Shown in pieces: positions 42,745 to 51,222 of a DNA stretch of 64,000 bases. This DNA comes from Terasakiispira papahanaumokuakeensis (lineage in GTDB: Bacteria; Pseudomonadota; Gammaproteobacteria; Pseudomonadales; Halomonadaceae): positions 3,913,422 to 3,977,421 of the forward strand of contig NZ_MDTQ01000001.1 in the NCBI RefSeq assembly GCF_001709345.1, written 5' to 3'. Position numbers and translations under genes: made by a program. Position 1 is the stretch's first letter. The number at the start of each line of letters is the position of its first letter. The notes under the pieces were generated by a model. The model was given only the letters and a program-made list of their open reading frames with translations. It ran no database searches and was not told where the DNA came from.

Positions 42745-43671
42745 TCATTCATCCCGGTCGATCAGTTGACTCAGTGATCGCCAATACGTCTCCAGTACCA
42801 TATTGGAGGGCGCTCCTTTTCGTGTAATGGCGTAGTAGTCGGTGTCGTAATGAAAATGCTGTGGATTCAGTGCTCGCATTTGCTGGCTGTCGACCCACCG
42901 TTGCGCAAAATGGGTGGGTAAAAATCCGATATAACGGCCTGTTAGAATTAAAAAGGCAATGCCTTCTCGGTCTGTTGCCGAAGCCATCGGCTTGAGTCCG
43001 CTATGAAGTTGTTTGACGTCGGGTGTCTGGGCATAAGCCGGCACCACAGCGTCATGACTGGCGATATCCTCAGGTCTCAGGTATTGAGCGCCGAATAAGG
43101 GGTGACGAGAGCTGCAGTAGAGGACTGATTCTTCGCGATAGAGCAAGGTGTAATTGAGCCCTGGCAGGTGCTTTAACCCCGGTACAACACCTGTGTGCAA
43201 GCTGCCTTTTAACGTCGCCATTTCGATCTCTTTGGGGGGCGCCATCCGAATATTGATATGTACATTTTCGCCCTGTGCTTTGAGCTCGCGCAGGGCTTCG
43301 GTGATGTGCATTTCCGGCATGGTGACGAGGTTATCAGCAATGCCTATGTTCAGATCACCAGTCAATCTTGAATGTAAGCTGTTGATTTGAGTACGAAAGT
43401 TCTCAGCTGACGTCAAGAGTTGTAGGGTCGCTTCATAGACGCTTTGTCCTTCCGGTGTGAGGGCAAAACCACTGCGTCCGCGTTGACATAACCGCATGGA
43501 CAACCGGCCTTCCAAATCATTCATCGCCATGCTGATCGCTGCGCGGCTGATATTAAGTTCAACCTCAGCAGCAGAAAACCCGCCACTTTCGACGACCTTT
43601 CGGAAAATTCTGAGCAAACGTAAATCGACATCGCTGATTTGACCCAGTAGCGGAATGTGGTGGGCAGTCAT
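42745..43671 (-). CDS. LysR-family regulator
   Basis: 308 residues from the ATG at 43671 (AAGGAG five bases upstream; the frame opens 26 codons earlier). N-terminal HTH: 'DVDLRLLRIFRKVVESGGFSAAEVELNISRAAISMAMNDLEGRL'. The effector domain begins 'LTGDLNIGIADNLVTMP'. It is divergent from mmsA, so it most likely controls the mmsA-aminotransferase pair, a common LysR arrangement. Inducer probably an omega-amino acid or its semialdehyde (inference). Confidence 0.87.
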   Translation of the reverse strand: MTAHHIPLLGQISDVDLRLLRIFRKVVESGGFSAAEVELNISRAAISMAMNDLEGRLSMRLCQRGRSGFALTPEGQSVYEATLQLLTSAENFRTQINSLHSRLTGDLNIGIADNLVTMPEMHITEALRELKAQGENVHINIRMAPPKEIEMATLKGSLHTGVVPGLKHLPGLNYTLLYREESVLYCSSRHPLFGAQYLRPEDIASHDAVVPAYAQTPDVKQLHSGLKPMASATDREGIAFLILTGRYIGFLPTHFAQRWVDSQQMRALNPQHFHYDTDYYAITRKGAPSNMVLETYWRSLSQLIDRDE

Positions 43672-43964
43672 GGCGTCTCCTTGGCGAGTTGATCTGCAGG
43701 TGATCATGCTTCTGGGCCCGTTGAGCTTGAAGCACTTGATCTCCAGCACAATACCTAATGTTCAGCATTTGCTTTTCTAAAGATCATCAAATGAGTATTT
43801 AATGACGTAACGCCTTTCGCACAAGATACGATCAGTCCTCTGGAGAAGCAACTTAGCCCCTGGCAACGCTGACGTTCAGGGAGAGGACCCCACATCAAGA
43901 TGGCTAAATATTTCATTGCCCAGTCATGGGGCTGAGGCATGTGCCAGTTCAGGAGTGAGCGGTT

Positions 43965-45464
43965 ATGACTGATCGTTTGACGCATTATGTGAATGGCCAA
44001 CGCACAGCACTGGATTCTGTTCGTTCAGCCCCCGTCTTTAACCCGTCGACAGGGCAGCAGTCGGCAGAGGTGCTTTTGGCCTCAAAAGCCGATGTTGAAC
44101 AAGCGATTGCATCGGCCCAGCAGGCCTTTGAGCGCTGGTCTCAGACCACGCCGTTAAAGCGTGCGCGTGTGATGTTCAAGTTCAAGGCGCTATTAGAAAC
44201 ACACGCCGATGAAGTGGCGCGCCTGATTGCACAAGAGCACGGTAAGGTCTTATCCGATGCCATGGGGGAGCTGACCCGAGGCCTTGAAGTGGTCGAGTTT
44301 GCTTGCGGCATGCCTCATTTACAAAAAGGTGAACACTCGCTGAATGTCGGGTCGGGTGTGGATTCTTTTTCACTGATGCAACCGCTGGGTGTGTGTGCGG
44401 GGATTACGCCTTTTAATTTCCCTGCGATGGTGCCGTTGTGGATGTTCCCCATTGCGATTGCGGCAGGTAATACGTTTGTTTTGAAGCCTTCCGAGAAAGA
44501 CCCTTCTTCCACGTTACGCATTGCGGAGTTACTGAGTGAAGCCGGTCTGCCCGATGGCGTATTGAATGTTGTGAATGGCGATAAAGAGGCGGTGGATACG
44601 TTATTGACTGATCCTCGTGTGCAGGCGATCAGTTTTGTCGGCTCAACGCCCATTGCCGAATATGTATATAGCACCGGTTCCGCGCATGGTAAACGGGTGC
44701 AAGCGCTGGGTGGGGCGAAAAATCATATGGTCATTATGCCTGATGCCGATCTGGATCAAGCGGTCGATGCCCTCATGGGGGCGGCTTATGGTAGCGCTGG
44801 CGAGCGCTGTATGGCGATTTCAGTGGCTGTGCCTGTGGGTGAAAGCACGGCCGTTAAGCTGCGTGAAAAGCTGTTGGCGCGTCTGGATACACTCAGTGTT
44901 GGGGTCAGTATCACCGAGGGGGCTGATCACGATATGGGGCCGTTAGTCTCCAAAGATCACTTGGATAAAGTGGCCGGGTATATTGCCACCGGTGAAGCTG
45001 AGGGTGCGGAGTTGGTGCGTGATGGTCGTGAGCTGACATTCAAGAGTGACGGTTATTTTATTGGCGGTACTTTGTTTGATCATGTGAAGCCCGGCATGAG
45101 AATTTATGATGAAGAAATTTTTGGCCCTGTCTTGGCTATCGCTCGAGCCAACAGCTTTGATGACGCGGTGCAAATGATTAATGCCCATGAGTTTGGCAAT
45201 GGGACGGCCATCTTTACCCGTGATGGTGATGCGGCACGGCAGTATTGTGAGCAGATTCAAGTGGGAATGGTGGGCGTGAATGTGCCGATTCCAGTACCGA
45301 TGGCATTTCACAGTTTTGGGGGCTGGAAACGTTCGCTCTTTGGTGCACTACATATGCATGGCCCAGATGGTGTACGCTTCTATACCCGTATGAAAACCGT
45401 GACTGCACGCTGGCCTTCCGGCTTACGAGAAGCCACGAACCAATTCACTATGCCGACGATGTAA
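43965..45464 (+). CDS. mmsA: CoA-acylating methylmalonate/malonate semialdehyde dehydrogenase
   Basis: 499 residues. 'GVCAGITPFNFPAMVPLWMFPIAIAAGNTFVLKPSE' and 'GAKNHMVIMPDADLDQAVDALMGAAYGSAGERCMA' (catalytic Cys282) are the MmsA signature; the glutamate that acts as general base in ordinary aldehyde dehydrogenases is replaced ('LGGAKNH'), as expected for CoA-acylating members. It would turn malonate semialdehyde into acetyl-CoA, or methylmalonate semialdehyde into propionyl-CoA. Paired with the aminotransferase 11 bp downstream, it resembles BauC/BauA-type beta-alanine degradation. GGAG precedes the ATG. Confidence 0.93.
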   Translation: MTDRLTHYVNGQRTALDSVRSAPVFNPSTGQQSAEVLLASKADVEQAIASAQQAFERWSQTTPLKRARVMFKFKALLETHADEVARLIAQEHGKVLSDAMGELTRGLEVVEFACGMPHLQKGEHSLNVGSGVDSFSLMQPLGVCAGITPFNFPAMVPLWMFPIAIAAGNTFVLKPSEKDPSSTLRIAELLSEAGLPDGVLNVVNGDKEAVDTLLTDPRVQAISFVGSTPIAEYVYSTGSAHGKRVQALGGAKNHMVIMPDADLDQAVDALMGAAYGSAGERCMAISVAVPVGESTAVKLREKLLARLDTLSVGVSITEGADHDMGPLVSKDHLDKVAGYIATGEAEGAELVRDGRELTFKSDGYFIGGTLFDHVKPGMRIYDEEIFGPVLAIARANSFDDAVQMINAHEFGNGTAIFTRDGDAARQYCEQIQVGMVGVNVPIPVPMAFHSFGGWKRSLFGALHMHGPDGVRFYTRMKTVTARWPSGLREATNQFTMPTM

Positions 45465-45474
45465 GGAGAGGCCA

Positions 45475-46800
45475 ATGAGTCTGAATGAGCGGCTTCAGGG
45501 GATGACCAACCAAGATGTCAAACAGTTGGATCGTGCTCATGTGTTTCATTCCTGGTCCACCCAGGGCACCTTGAACCCACTGGCCATTAAAAGTGGTGAA
45601 GGGTGTCGGTTGTGGGATTTTGACGGACGGGAATATCTCGATTTCTCTAGTCAGTTGGTCAACACCAATATCGGCCACCAGCACCCGAAAGTGATTGCAG
45701 CGATTCAGGCTCAGGCTGCCGAGTTGGCGACTGTCGCCCCGGCTCATGCCAATGCAACCCGCAGTTTAGCGGCTGAAAAAGTACTGGCGCATGCCCCTAA
45801 GGGGTTCGAAAAAGTCTTTTTCACCAATGCCGGTGCGGATGCGAATGAGAATGCAATCCGCATGGCGCGGGCTTATACCGGGCGTGACAAGGTGCTGTCC
45901 GCTTATCGTTCTTACCACGGCAACACTGGGTCTGCGATTGTCGCGACGGGTGATTTTCGTCGCGTGCCCAATGAATACTCTCGTGGTCATGTGCATTTCT
46001 TTAATCCCTACTTCTATCGCACGGAGTTCTGGTCGGCTGATGAAGCCGAAGAGTGTCAGCGCGCCCTACACCATTTACGTCGGGTGATTGAAAGTGAGGG
46101 ACCGGCATCGATTGCGGCGATCCTGCTGGAAACGATTCCGGGCACTGCCGGGGTGCTGGTGCCGCCCAAGGATTACCTCAAAGGCGTGCGAGCGCTGGCG
46201 GATGAGTTCGGTATTGTCCTGATCTTGGATGAAGTCATGGCCGGTTTTGGTCGGACTGGTCAATGGCTCGCCTTGGATGACTTTGATGTCATTCCCGACT
46301 TGGTCACCTTTGCCAAGGGCGTGAACTCGGGCTATGTCCCGGCTGGGGGCGTGATGATCTCAGAAGCGCTGAATCGCTATTTTGATGATCACTTCTTCTA
46401 TGGTGGATTGACGTATTCAGGCCATCCATTGGCTATGGCGGCGATCTGCGCCACGCTGGATGTGATGGCGGAAGAGCAGATTGTTGAAAATGCGGCCCGT
46501 ATTGGCCAAGAGGTGCTGACGCCGGGATTACAACGGTTGGCCCAGCAACATGAGGTGATCGGTGAAGTTCGGGGACTGGGTGTCTTTCATGCCATCGAAC
46601 TTGTCGAAGATCGTCAAAGTCGCCAGCCACTGAGCGATGCCGCCATGGGACAGATTAAACAGCATATGCTCGATGCCGGTGTGCTGCCCTTTGTGGCCAA
46701 TAACCGTATCCATGTGGTGCCGCCTTGTATTGTGTCCGCTGAAGAGGCGCAACAAGGCTTGGCCGTGATCGATGAAGCACTCTCGGCGTTAAAGCGCTGA
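45475..46800 (+). CDS. Class III PLP aminotransferase, probable beta-alanine/omega-amino acid:pyruvate
   Basis: 441 residues. 'VFFTNAGADANENAIRMARAYTGRDKVLSAYRSYHG', 'ILDEVMAGFGRTGQWLA' and PLP-lysine 281 in 'TFAKGVNSGYVPAGG' define the class III (omega-aminotransferase) fold. The partner mmsA suggests beta-alanine as donor, giving malonate semialdehyde; taurine or 3-aminoisobutyrate are alternatives. AAGGAG precedes the ATG, 11 bp after mmsA. It is followed by a terminator-like hairpin. Confidence 0.87.
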   Translation: MSLNERLQGMTNQDVKQLDRAHVFHSWSTQGTLNPLAIKSGEGCRLWDFDGREYLDFSSQLVNTNIGHQHPKVIAAIQAQAAELATVAPAHANATRSLAAEKVLAHAPKGFEKVFFTNAGADANENAIRMARAYTGRDKVLSAYRSYHGNTGSAIVATGDFRRVPNEYSRGHVHFFNPYFYRTEFWSADEAEECQRALHHLRRVIESEGPASIAAILLETIPGTAGVLVPPKDYLKGVRALADEFGIVLILDEVMAGFGRTGQWLALDDFDVIPDLVTFAKGVNSGYVPAGGVMISEALNRYFDDHFFYGGLTYSGHPLAMAAICATLDVMAEEQIVENAARIGQEVLTPGLQRLAQQHEVIGEVRGLGVFHAIELVEDRQSRQPLSDAAMGQIKQHMLDAGVLPFVANNRIHVVPPCIVSAEEAQQGLAVIDEALSALKR

Positions 46801-46845
46801 CGTGATGTGATCAACCTGCCTTGATTGAATGATCTGTATGTCCTG

Positions 46846-46883
46846 GAGCCCCTCTTTTGGGGCTCTACTCTTTTGGGGCTCTT
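46846..46883 (+). terminator. Terminator after the aminotransferase gene, with tandem duplication
   Basis: Arms GAGCCCC (46846-46852) and GGGGCTC (46859-46865) form a stem. The 16-bp stretch containing the right arm ('CTCTTTTGGGGCTCTA') is repeated once at 46868-46883 with one mismatch and ends in a T run. Confidence 0.7.
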
Positions 46884-46920
46884 TTATTAAGGGCTTTATT
46901 GGGCAATGAATCGGCAAGGG

Positions 46921-47610
46921 TTAGATTGGCGCCAATATGGTGCTGCCTGAGTCGGTCGTGGTGTTATCTTGAGCTATCGTATGGCGTTGCTTCCAGGCAC
47001 TCAGGTGCTGCTGGATGACTTGTTGCAAGCTGATGGGGTCGCGACTGAGCAAGGCTTCCAGCATCAGTCGGTGCTCTTCAATGCTGCGTTCAAGCCCGCC
47101 TGTTTGCGGCCAGCCCGGGCCCGCACCTTGTAAGCCTTGTTCTCTGAGCCAGTTAACCTGATGCGCCAGGAATTCATTGCCCGCCAATGCGGCCAGTGCA
47201 CGATGAAACTGGTGATTGGCCTTGACCATGGCGGGTCCATCTTGGCTGGTGACGGCAGCTTCAAATTGGTCCTGAGCGCGTTGTGCCTTGATTAAGCCTT
47301 CGGGAGTTTGGCGTGCCATCATCAATGGAATGAGTGCCAGTTCGATGCTGATTCTGGCCTCGGTGAGCGCCAGGCGTTCTTGATACTGCCAGTGGCGTAC
47401 TCGATAGCCTCGATTGGGCACATGTTCAAGACTGCCCAGTTCGGCTAGACGCTCTAATGCGCCCCGCACTAAAAACCGACTGACCTGATAATTCTCCGCC
47501 AGTGAGTCTTGGCGCATCCAGCTGCCGGCCGGGTAAATACCGGCGCTCATGCCGAGTCGGAGCTGTTCCAGCATCCATTGCATGTCGTGGCCGTGCTCGT
47601 GGTTGGGCAT
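46921..47610 (-). CDS. GntR-family regulator with FCD domain
   Basis: 229 residues. The winged HTH at about 10-72 includes 'RQDSLAENYQVSRFLVRGALERLAELGSLEHVPNRGYRV'; the C-terminal part is the alpha-helical FCD domain with 'ANHQFHRALAALAGNEFLAH' and 'SIEEHRLMLEALLSRD'. It is convergent with the aminotransferase gene and divergent from the second TonB receptor. A 14-bp sequence with the palindrome ATTGGCGCCAAT occurs both in its promoter region (47747-47758) and at its own 3' end (46925-46936), so it may autoregulate. AAGGA lies before the ATG at 47610. Confidence 0.85.
   Translation of the reverse strand: MPNHEHGHDMQWMLEQLRLGMSAGIYPAGSWMRQDSLAENYQVSRFLVRGALERLAELGSLEHVPNRGYRVRHWQYQERLALTEARISIELALIPLMMARQTPEGLIKAQRAQDQFEAAVTSQDGPAMVKANHQFHRALAALAGNEFLAHQVNWLREQGLQGAGPGWPQTGGLERSIEEHRLMLEALLSRDPISLQQVIQQHLSAWKQRHTIAQDNTTTDSGSTILAPI
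46925..46936. promoter_or_regulatory. Palindrome ATTGGCGCCAAT at the GntR gene 3' end
   Basis: Perfect 12-bp palindrome within the last codons of the GntR gene. The same 12 bp, preceded by AG in both cases, occur at 47747-47758. A role as second operator is possible but unproven. Confidence 0.35.
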
Positions 47611-47746
47611 GAGGTTGTCCTTAGCGGTTGTCCTTAAGTGTGGCTAGCGCCGGTTCGCGCAATCTTTTGAGGCCGTTTGGGTCGTTGGGCGGCTTGGAGC
47701 GCTTGATGAAGGGTGTATTGAAACACATTTCACATAATGCTTGCAG

Positions 47747-47758
47747 ATTGGCGCCAAT
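47747..47758. promoter_or_regulatory. Palindrome ATTGGCGCCAAT in the GntR/TonB-receptor intergenic region
   Basis: Perfect 12-bp palindrome in the divergent promoter region, 137 bp from the GntR start and 57 bp from the receptor start. Candidate GntR operator (inference). Confidence 0.45.
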
Positions 47759-47781
47759 TATATATGATGCCTATTACTTAC

Positions 47782-47796
47782 TGATAACCATTATCA
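47782..47796 (+). promoter_or_regulatory. Fur box before the second TonB receptor
   Basis: 'TGATAACCATTATCA' matches the Fur core TGATAATnATTATCA with a single mismatch and lies 19 bp before the start codon. Confidence 0.85.
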
Positions 47797-47814
47797 ATAG
47801 TGAAAGGATATGGC

Positions 47815-49989
47815 ATGCATTCTCGATTAGCCGCTTCTGAGGGTTCGGTTGTTCCGCATCATTCCAGCGTTTCTCACCATTTCGACGTTTCGCGTGATTT
47901 AAGCATTGATGGTCGCCGCATGCATCGCTGGGCATTGACACCATTGGTCTGTGCGATGGTCATGAGTTATACCCATGGTGCTTTTGCTGCCGAAAATTCA
48001 GCCGCTCGTGTCGAGAACACCGACCAGTTGGAGACTCTGGTGGTTTCGAGTGATTGGTTGGATTCGACTCATCAGGATTCGCGTTATACGCCTGGTGGTC
48101 GCGAAACGCTTTCGACTGAGACACTGGAAGCAGGTGAAGTGCGTTCTATTGAGGATGCGTTGGGCCGTGTACCGGGTGTGCATATCCAAGATGAAACCGG
48201 CACGGGAGTATTGCCGAATATCGGTGTGCGTGGGCTTTCCCCGCGTCGTAGTGAGCGAGTCCAAATTCTCGTCGATGGTATTCCGGCGGCGTTAGGGCCG
48301 TATAGCAATATTGGGGTTTCTCTGTTTCCGGTGACTTTAGCAACGTTAGAGCGGGTCGATGTGGTGCGTGGTGGCGCCGCAGTGCATTACGGGCCGAACA
48401 ATGTGGGTGGGGTGATTAACTTTGTTACGCGAGGCATTCCTTACCAGCCGACTCTGCAACTGCGCGAGCGCTTGACGGTTGATGATGAGACTGGCCATGT
48501 CCTGAAAAACCATTATCTGCGCGCAGGCGGGCGGGTGACTGATGACTTCGGTTTACAGTTCCAAGCCAACTTAGTGCGGGGTGAAGCGGGTCGCGATCAC
48601 AGTGATACCGAGGTCGATAACTTTATTGTCGATGCGGATTGGGATCTTGATGAGGCCAATACGCTGAGCGGCCAGCTGCAGTACTACAAAGTGGATTCTG
48701 ATTTGCCTGGGGCGTTATCGCCAGCCGCTTATCGAGAGGATCGCCATCAGTCGCAACGACCGGATGACCGATTTAAGGCCGATACCTGGAGTGGTCATGT
48801 CACTTGGCGCTGGCAGCCTAGCCAGGATGTCGAGTTCAGCTGGCGCCACTTTGGTCACCGCAGTGATCGCACCTTCTGGTTTGGGCAAAGTTTGGGCGGT
48901 GACCTGCATTGGTCTGATCCGACTGCGGTGCCGACCCATGTGGCAGACTCGCCCCGTCAATTTACGGTTTGGGCCAGTGAGCCCCGCTTGGCGATTCGTC
49001 AAGGTGATCACACCTGGATGCTGGGTGCGCGCTACTTGCAAGAAAAAGTTGATTTTGATGTCAATCGATTGAACTTGAGCGATGACACTCGAAGTGCCGT
49101 TCGGCGCTGGGATTTTGACACTCATGCAGTGGCGGCTTATGTCAGTGATACCTGGACGTTGGGCGATAGCGGTTGGACCCTGACCCCTGGGCTACGTTAT
49201 GAACATGTCAAAATGGATTATGCCGATGCGCTCGGGACAAGCGCAGACGACAATGTGGCAGAAGCCTGGTTACCGGGTCTGACCGTGGGCTATACCGCCA
49301 GTGAGGCGTGGTACTTCTATGGCTCCTCACAGCGCTCTCTGACCCCCGTACAGTTAGCGCAGGTCACTAATCCAGGTGATATTGCCAATGAAACCGCTTG
49401 GAACTATGAACTGGGCAGCCGCTACACCCAAGGCAGTTGGCAAGTTCAAGCGGATGTCTTCATGATTGATTATCAGGATCAGGTGGTGAAACAGCCGGAT
49501 AACAGCCTAAAAAATCTGGGACGAACCCGTTACCAAGGGTTGGAAACGTCGGTGGATTGGCAGCCCAATAATGGGCCATTGGCTTTAGGCGCGACTTGGA
49601 CTTGGTTGGATACGGAACAGCGTGACGGTGACTTTAAGGGGCAGGAAGTGCCGAATGCGCCAAAGCATTTAGTGAACTTGCACAGTAGCTGGCAAGTATC
49701 CGACTGGACTTGGCGCCTGAACGCACGTTATGTCGGCGAAAGCTACTCTGATGCGGCGAATACGGAAGCCGAAACGACCAGTGGTAGCGCGGGTAAATTG
49801 CCCGATTACTGGCAAGTGGATAGCAGTCTCGCTTATCAATTGCCTATGGTTCAGGATGTCAGTGTCACACTGGGTGTGCATAACTTAACCGATGCCGATG
49901 GCTATTTTCGTGGTGTGGATACCAGCCCGGTGGGACGTGTGCCGATTCCTGGGCGTGCTTATAGCTTAACGCTGGATATGACCTTGTAA
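47815..49989 (+). CDS. TonB-dependent receptor, FecA-like
   Basis: 724 residues from the ATG at 47815 (AAAGGA seven bases upstream). A long basic leader with a hydrophobic core 'WALTPLVCAMVMSYTHGAFAAE' is followed by a TonB-box-like 'LETLVVSSD', a plug with 'LGRVPGVHIQDETGTG', 'PNIGVRGLSPRRSERVQILVDGIP' and 'ATLERVDVVRGGAAVHYGPNNVGGVINFVTR', then a barrel ending in 'RAYSLTLDMTL'. The plug resembles FecA-type receptors (iron citrate and related) rather than the FhuA/FptA group. It is followed 12 bp later by a periplasmic binding protein gene, and a Fur box lies upstream. Ligand unknown; it could be an additional route for the same or a foreign siderophore. Confidence 0.9.
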   Translation: MHSRLAASEGSVVPHHSSVSHHFDVSRDLSIDGRRMHRWALTPLVCAMVMSYTHGAFAAENSAARVENTDQLETLVVSSDWLDSTHQDSRYTPGGRETLSTETLEAGEVRSIEDALGRVPGVHIQDETGTGVLPNIGVRGLSPRRSERVQILVDGIPAALGPYSNIGVSLFPVTLATLERVDVVRGGAAVHYGPNNVGGVINFVTRGIPYQPTLQLRERLTVDDETGHVLKNHYLRAGGRVTDDFGLQFQANLVRGEAGRDHSDTEVDNFIVDADWDLDEANTLSGQLQYYKVDSDLPGALSPAAYREDRHQSQRPDDRFKADTWSGHVTWRWQPSQDVEFSWRHFGHRSDRTFWFGQSLGGDLHWSDPTAVPTHVADSPRQFTVWASEPRLAIRQGDHTWMLGARYLQEKVDFDVNRLNLSDDTRSAVRRWDFDTHAVAAYVSDTWTLGDSGWTLTPGLRYEHVKMDYADALGTSADDNVAEAWLPGLTVGYTASEAWYFYGSSQRSLTPVQLAQVTNPGDIANETAWNYELGSRYTQGSWQVQADVFMIDYQDQVVKQPDNSLKNLGRTRYQGLETSVDWQPNNGPLALGATWTWLDTEQRDGDFKGQEVPNAPKHLVNLHSSWQVSDWTWRLNARYVGESYSDAANTEAETTSGSAGKLPDYWQVDSSLAYQLPMVQDVSVTLGVHNLTDADGYFRGVDTSPVGRVPIPGRAYSLTLDMTL

Positions 49990-50001
49990 GCGGGCGGCCT
50001 G

Positions 50002-51138
50002 ATGATCAAATTATCGCAATGGCGTTGGTGGGGCTTTGTTCTGGGGCTGTTGCTATTGCCGGTATGCGCGGCACAGGCTTCCCGTGTGATCACTGATCTA
50101 GCCGGGCGCCAGGTCAGTGTGCCGGACCACGTCAGTCGGGTGATCCTCGGTGAAGGCCGTTTGCTTTATACCTTGGCGGCTTTACAGCCAGACAACCCTT
50201 TCGCTCATATCGTGGGTTGGCGTGATGAACTGATTGAATATGATGCGGATACTTGGGCTTTATATCGGGCGCACTTTCCACAAGCAGCCGATTTGCCGGT
50301 CTTTGGTAAAGCGGCACAAGGGGAGTTCAGTGTTGAACAAGCGTTGGCGCTTAACCCTCAAGTCATCATTTTTGATCTGGCGGCTTATGCGCCACTGCGC
50401 GCTCAGCGTGCCTTGGCGCTGTTCGATGCCGCCGGTATTGCTGTGGTTTTTGTCGACTTTCTGACTGAACCTGATCAGCATATGGCGCCAAGCATCCGCG
50501 TGTTGGGCGAGTTATTTGATGCTCAAGCCCGTGCTGAGGCTTTAATCCAGCTGCGTGAGCAATCATTAGCCGCCGTGGCTGAGCGTTTGCCGGAGCAGCG
50601 CCCTCGAGTGTTGATTGAAACGGCCGCTGGGTTACATGACTGTTGCCGCAGTGTGGGGCATGACAACTTGGGGCGGGTGGTTCGACTGGCCGGTGGCGAT
50701 AATATCGCGGCTCAACGCATTCCAGGGGTGTTTGGCACCTTGAGCCCGGAATGGGTCTTGGTCAGCGATCCTGATGTTGTCATCATGACTGGCGGCGATT
50801 GGCAAAAGCTCAATCCTAAGGCTATTCCAATGGGCTATGGTGCTCATTGGCAGGCTGCACGTCAGGCGATGCAGGCATTGGTGAATGAGCGCCCTGGCTG
50901 GTCTGGCATGGGCGCTGTCCGTGATCATCGGATCTATGCGTTATGGCATCAGTTCTATAACACACCCTATCAGTTCGTGGCGGTTCAGCAGGTGGCTAAA
51001 TGGCTGCACCCCAAGGCGATGGCTGATTTACAGCCTGACGCTTTGTGGCAGCAATTGCATCACCAGTTTTTGCCTGTTCCCGCCACGGGGGCCTTTTGGG
51101 GTGCTATTGCGCCGTCCTCACCCGGGACGCATGAATAG
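50002..51138 (+). CDS. Periplasmic ferric-siderophore binding protein, paralogue
   Basis: 378 residues. Signal peptide 1-26, cut after 'AAQA'. The domain begins 'ITDLAGRQVSVPDHVSRVILGEGRLLYTLAALQPDNPFAHIVGW' and contains 'FSVEQALALNPQV', 'LHDCCRSVGHDNLGRVVRLAGG' and 'VAKWLHPKA'. It is homologous throughout to the protein encoded at 22226-23395. No permease or ATPase gene accompanies it, so it may share the transporter encoded at 20187-22117. It is co-transcribed with the FecA-like receptor (12-bp gap) and ends before a bidirectional terminator shared with tkt. Confidence 0.88.
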   Translation: MIKLSQWRWWGFVLGLLLLPVCAAQASRVITDLAGRQVSVPDHVSRVILGEGRLLYTLAALQPDNPFAHIVGWRDELIEYDADTWALYRAHFPQAADLPVFGKAAQGEFSVEQALALNPQVIIFDLAAYAPLRAQRALALFDAAGIAVVFVDFLTEPDQHMAPSIRVLGELFDAQARAEALIQLREQSLAAVAERLPEQRPRVLIETAAGLHDCCRSVGHDNLGRVVRLAGGDNIAAQRIPGVFGTLSPEWVLVSDPDVVIMTGGDWQKLNPKAIPMGYGAHWQAARQAMQALVNERPGWSGMGAVRDHRIYALWHQFYNTPYQFVAVQQVAKWLHPKAMADLQPDALWQQLHHQFLPVPATGAFWGAIAPSSPGTHE

Positions 51139-51169
51139 CGTATAACGACATCGGTGCTGATGTTGAATA

Positions 51170-51200
51170 CTAAAACGCCGCCCCTTGGGCGGCGTTTTAG
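51170..51200. terminator. Bidirectional terminator between binding-protein gene and tkt
   Basis: Arms CTAAAACGCCGCCC and GGGCGGCGTTTTAG (14 bp, perfect) with loop CTT, between convergent genes. It marks the right end of the island. Confidence 0.92.
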
Positions 51201-51222
51201 CTGCAGCGTCTAAGTGGCTGGA

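Noticed and set aside
47815..49989. Second TonB receptor as the enantio-pyochelin receptor
   Set aside because: Its plug is FecA-like, whereas pyochelin receptors belong to the FhuA/FptA-type group represented by 24414-26774, which also heads the full uptake operon.
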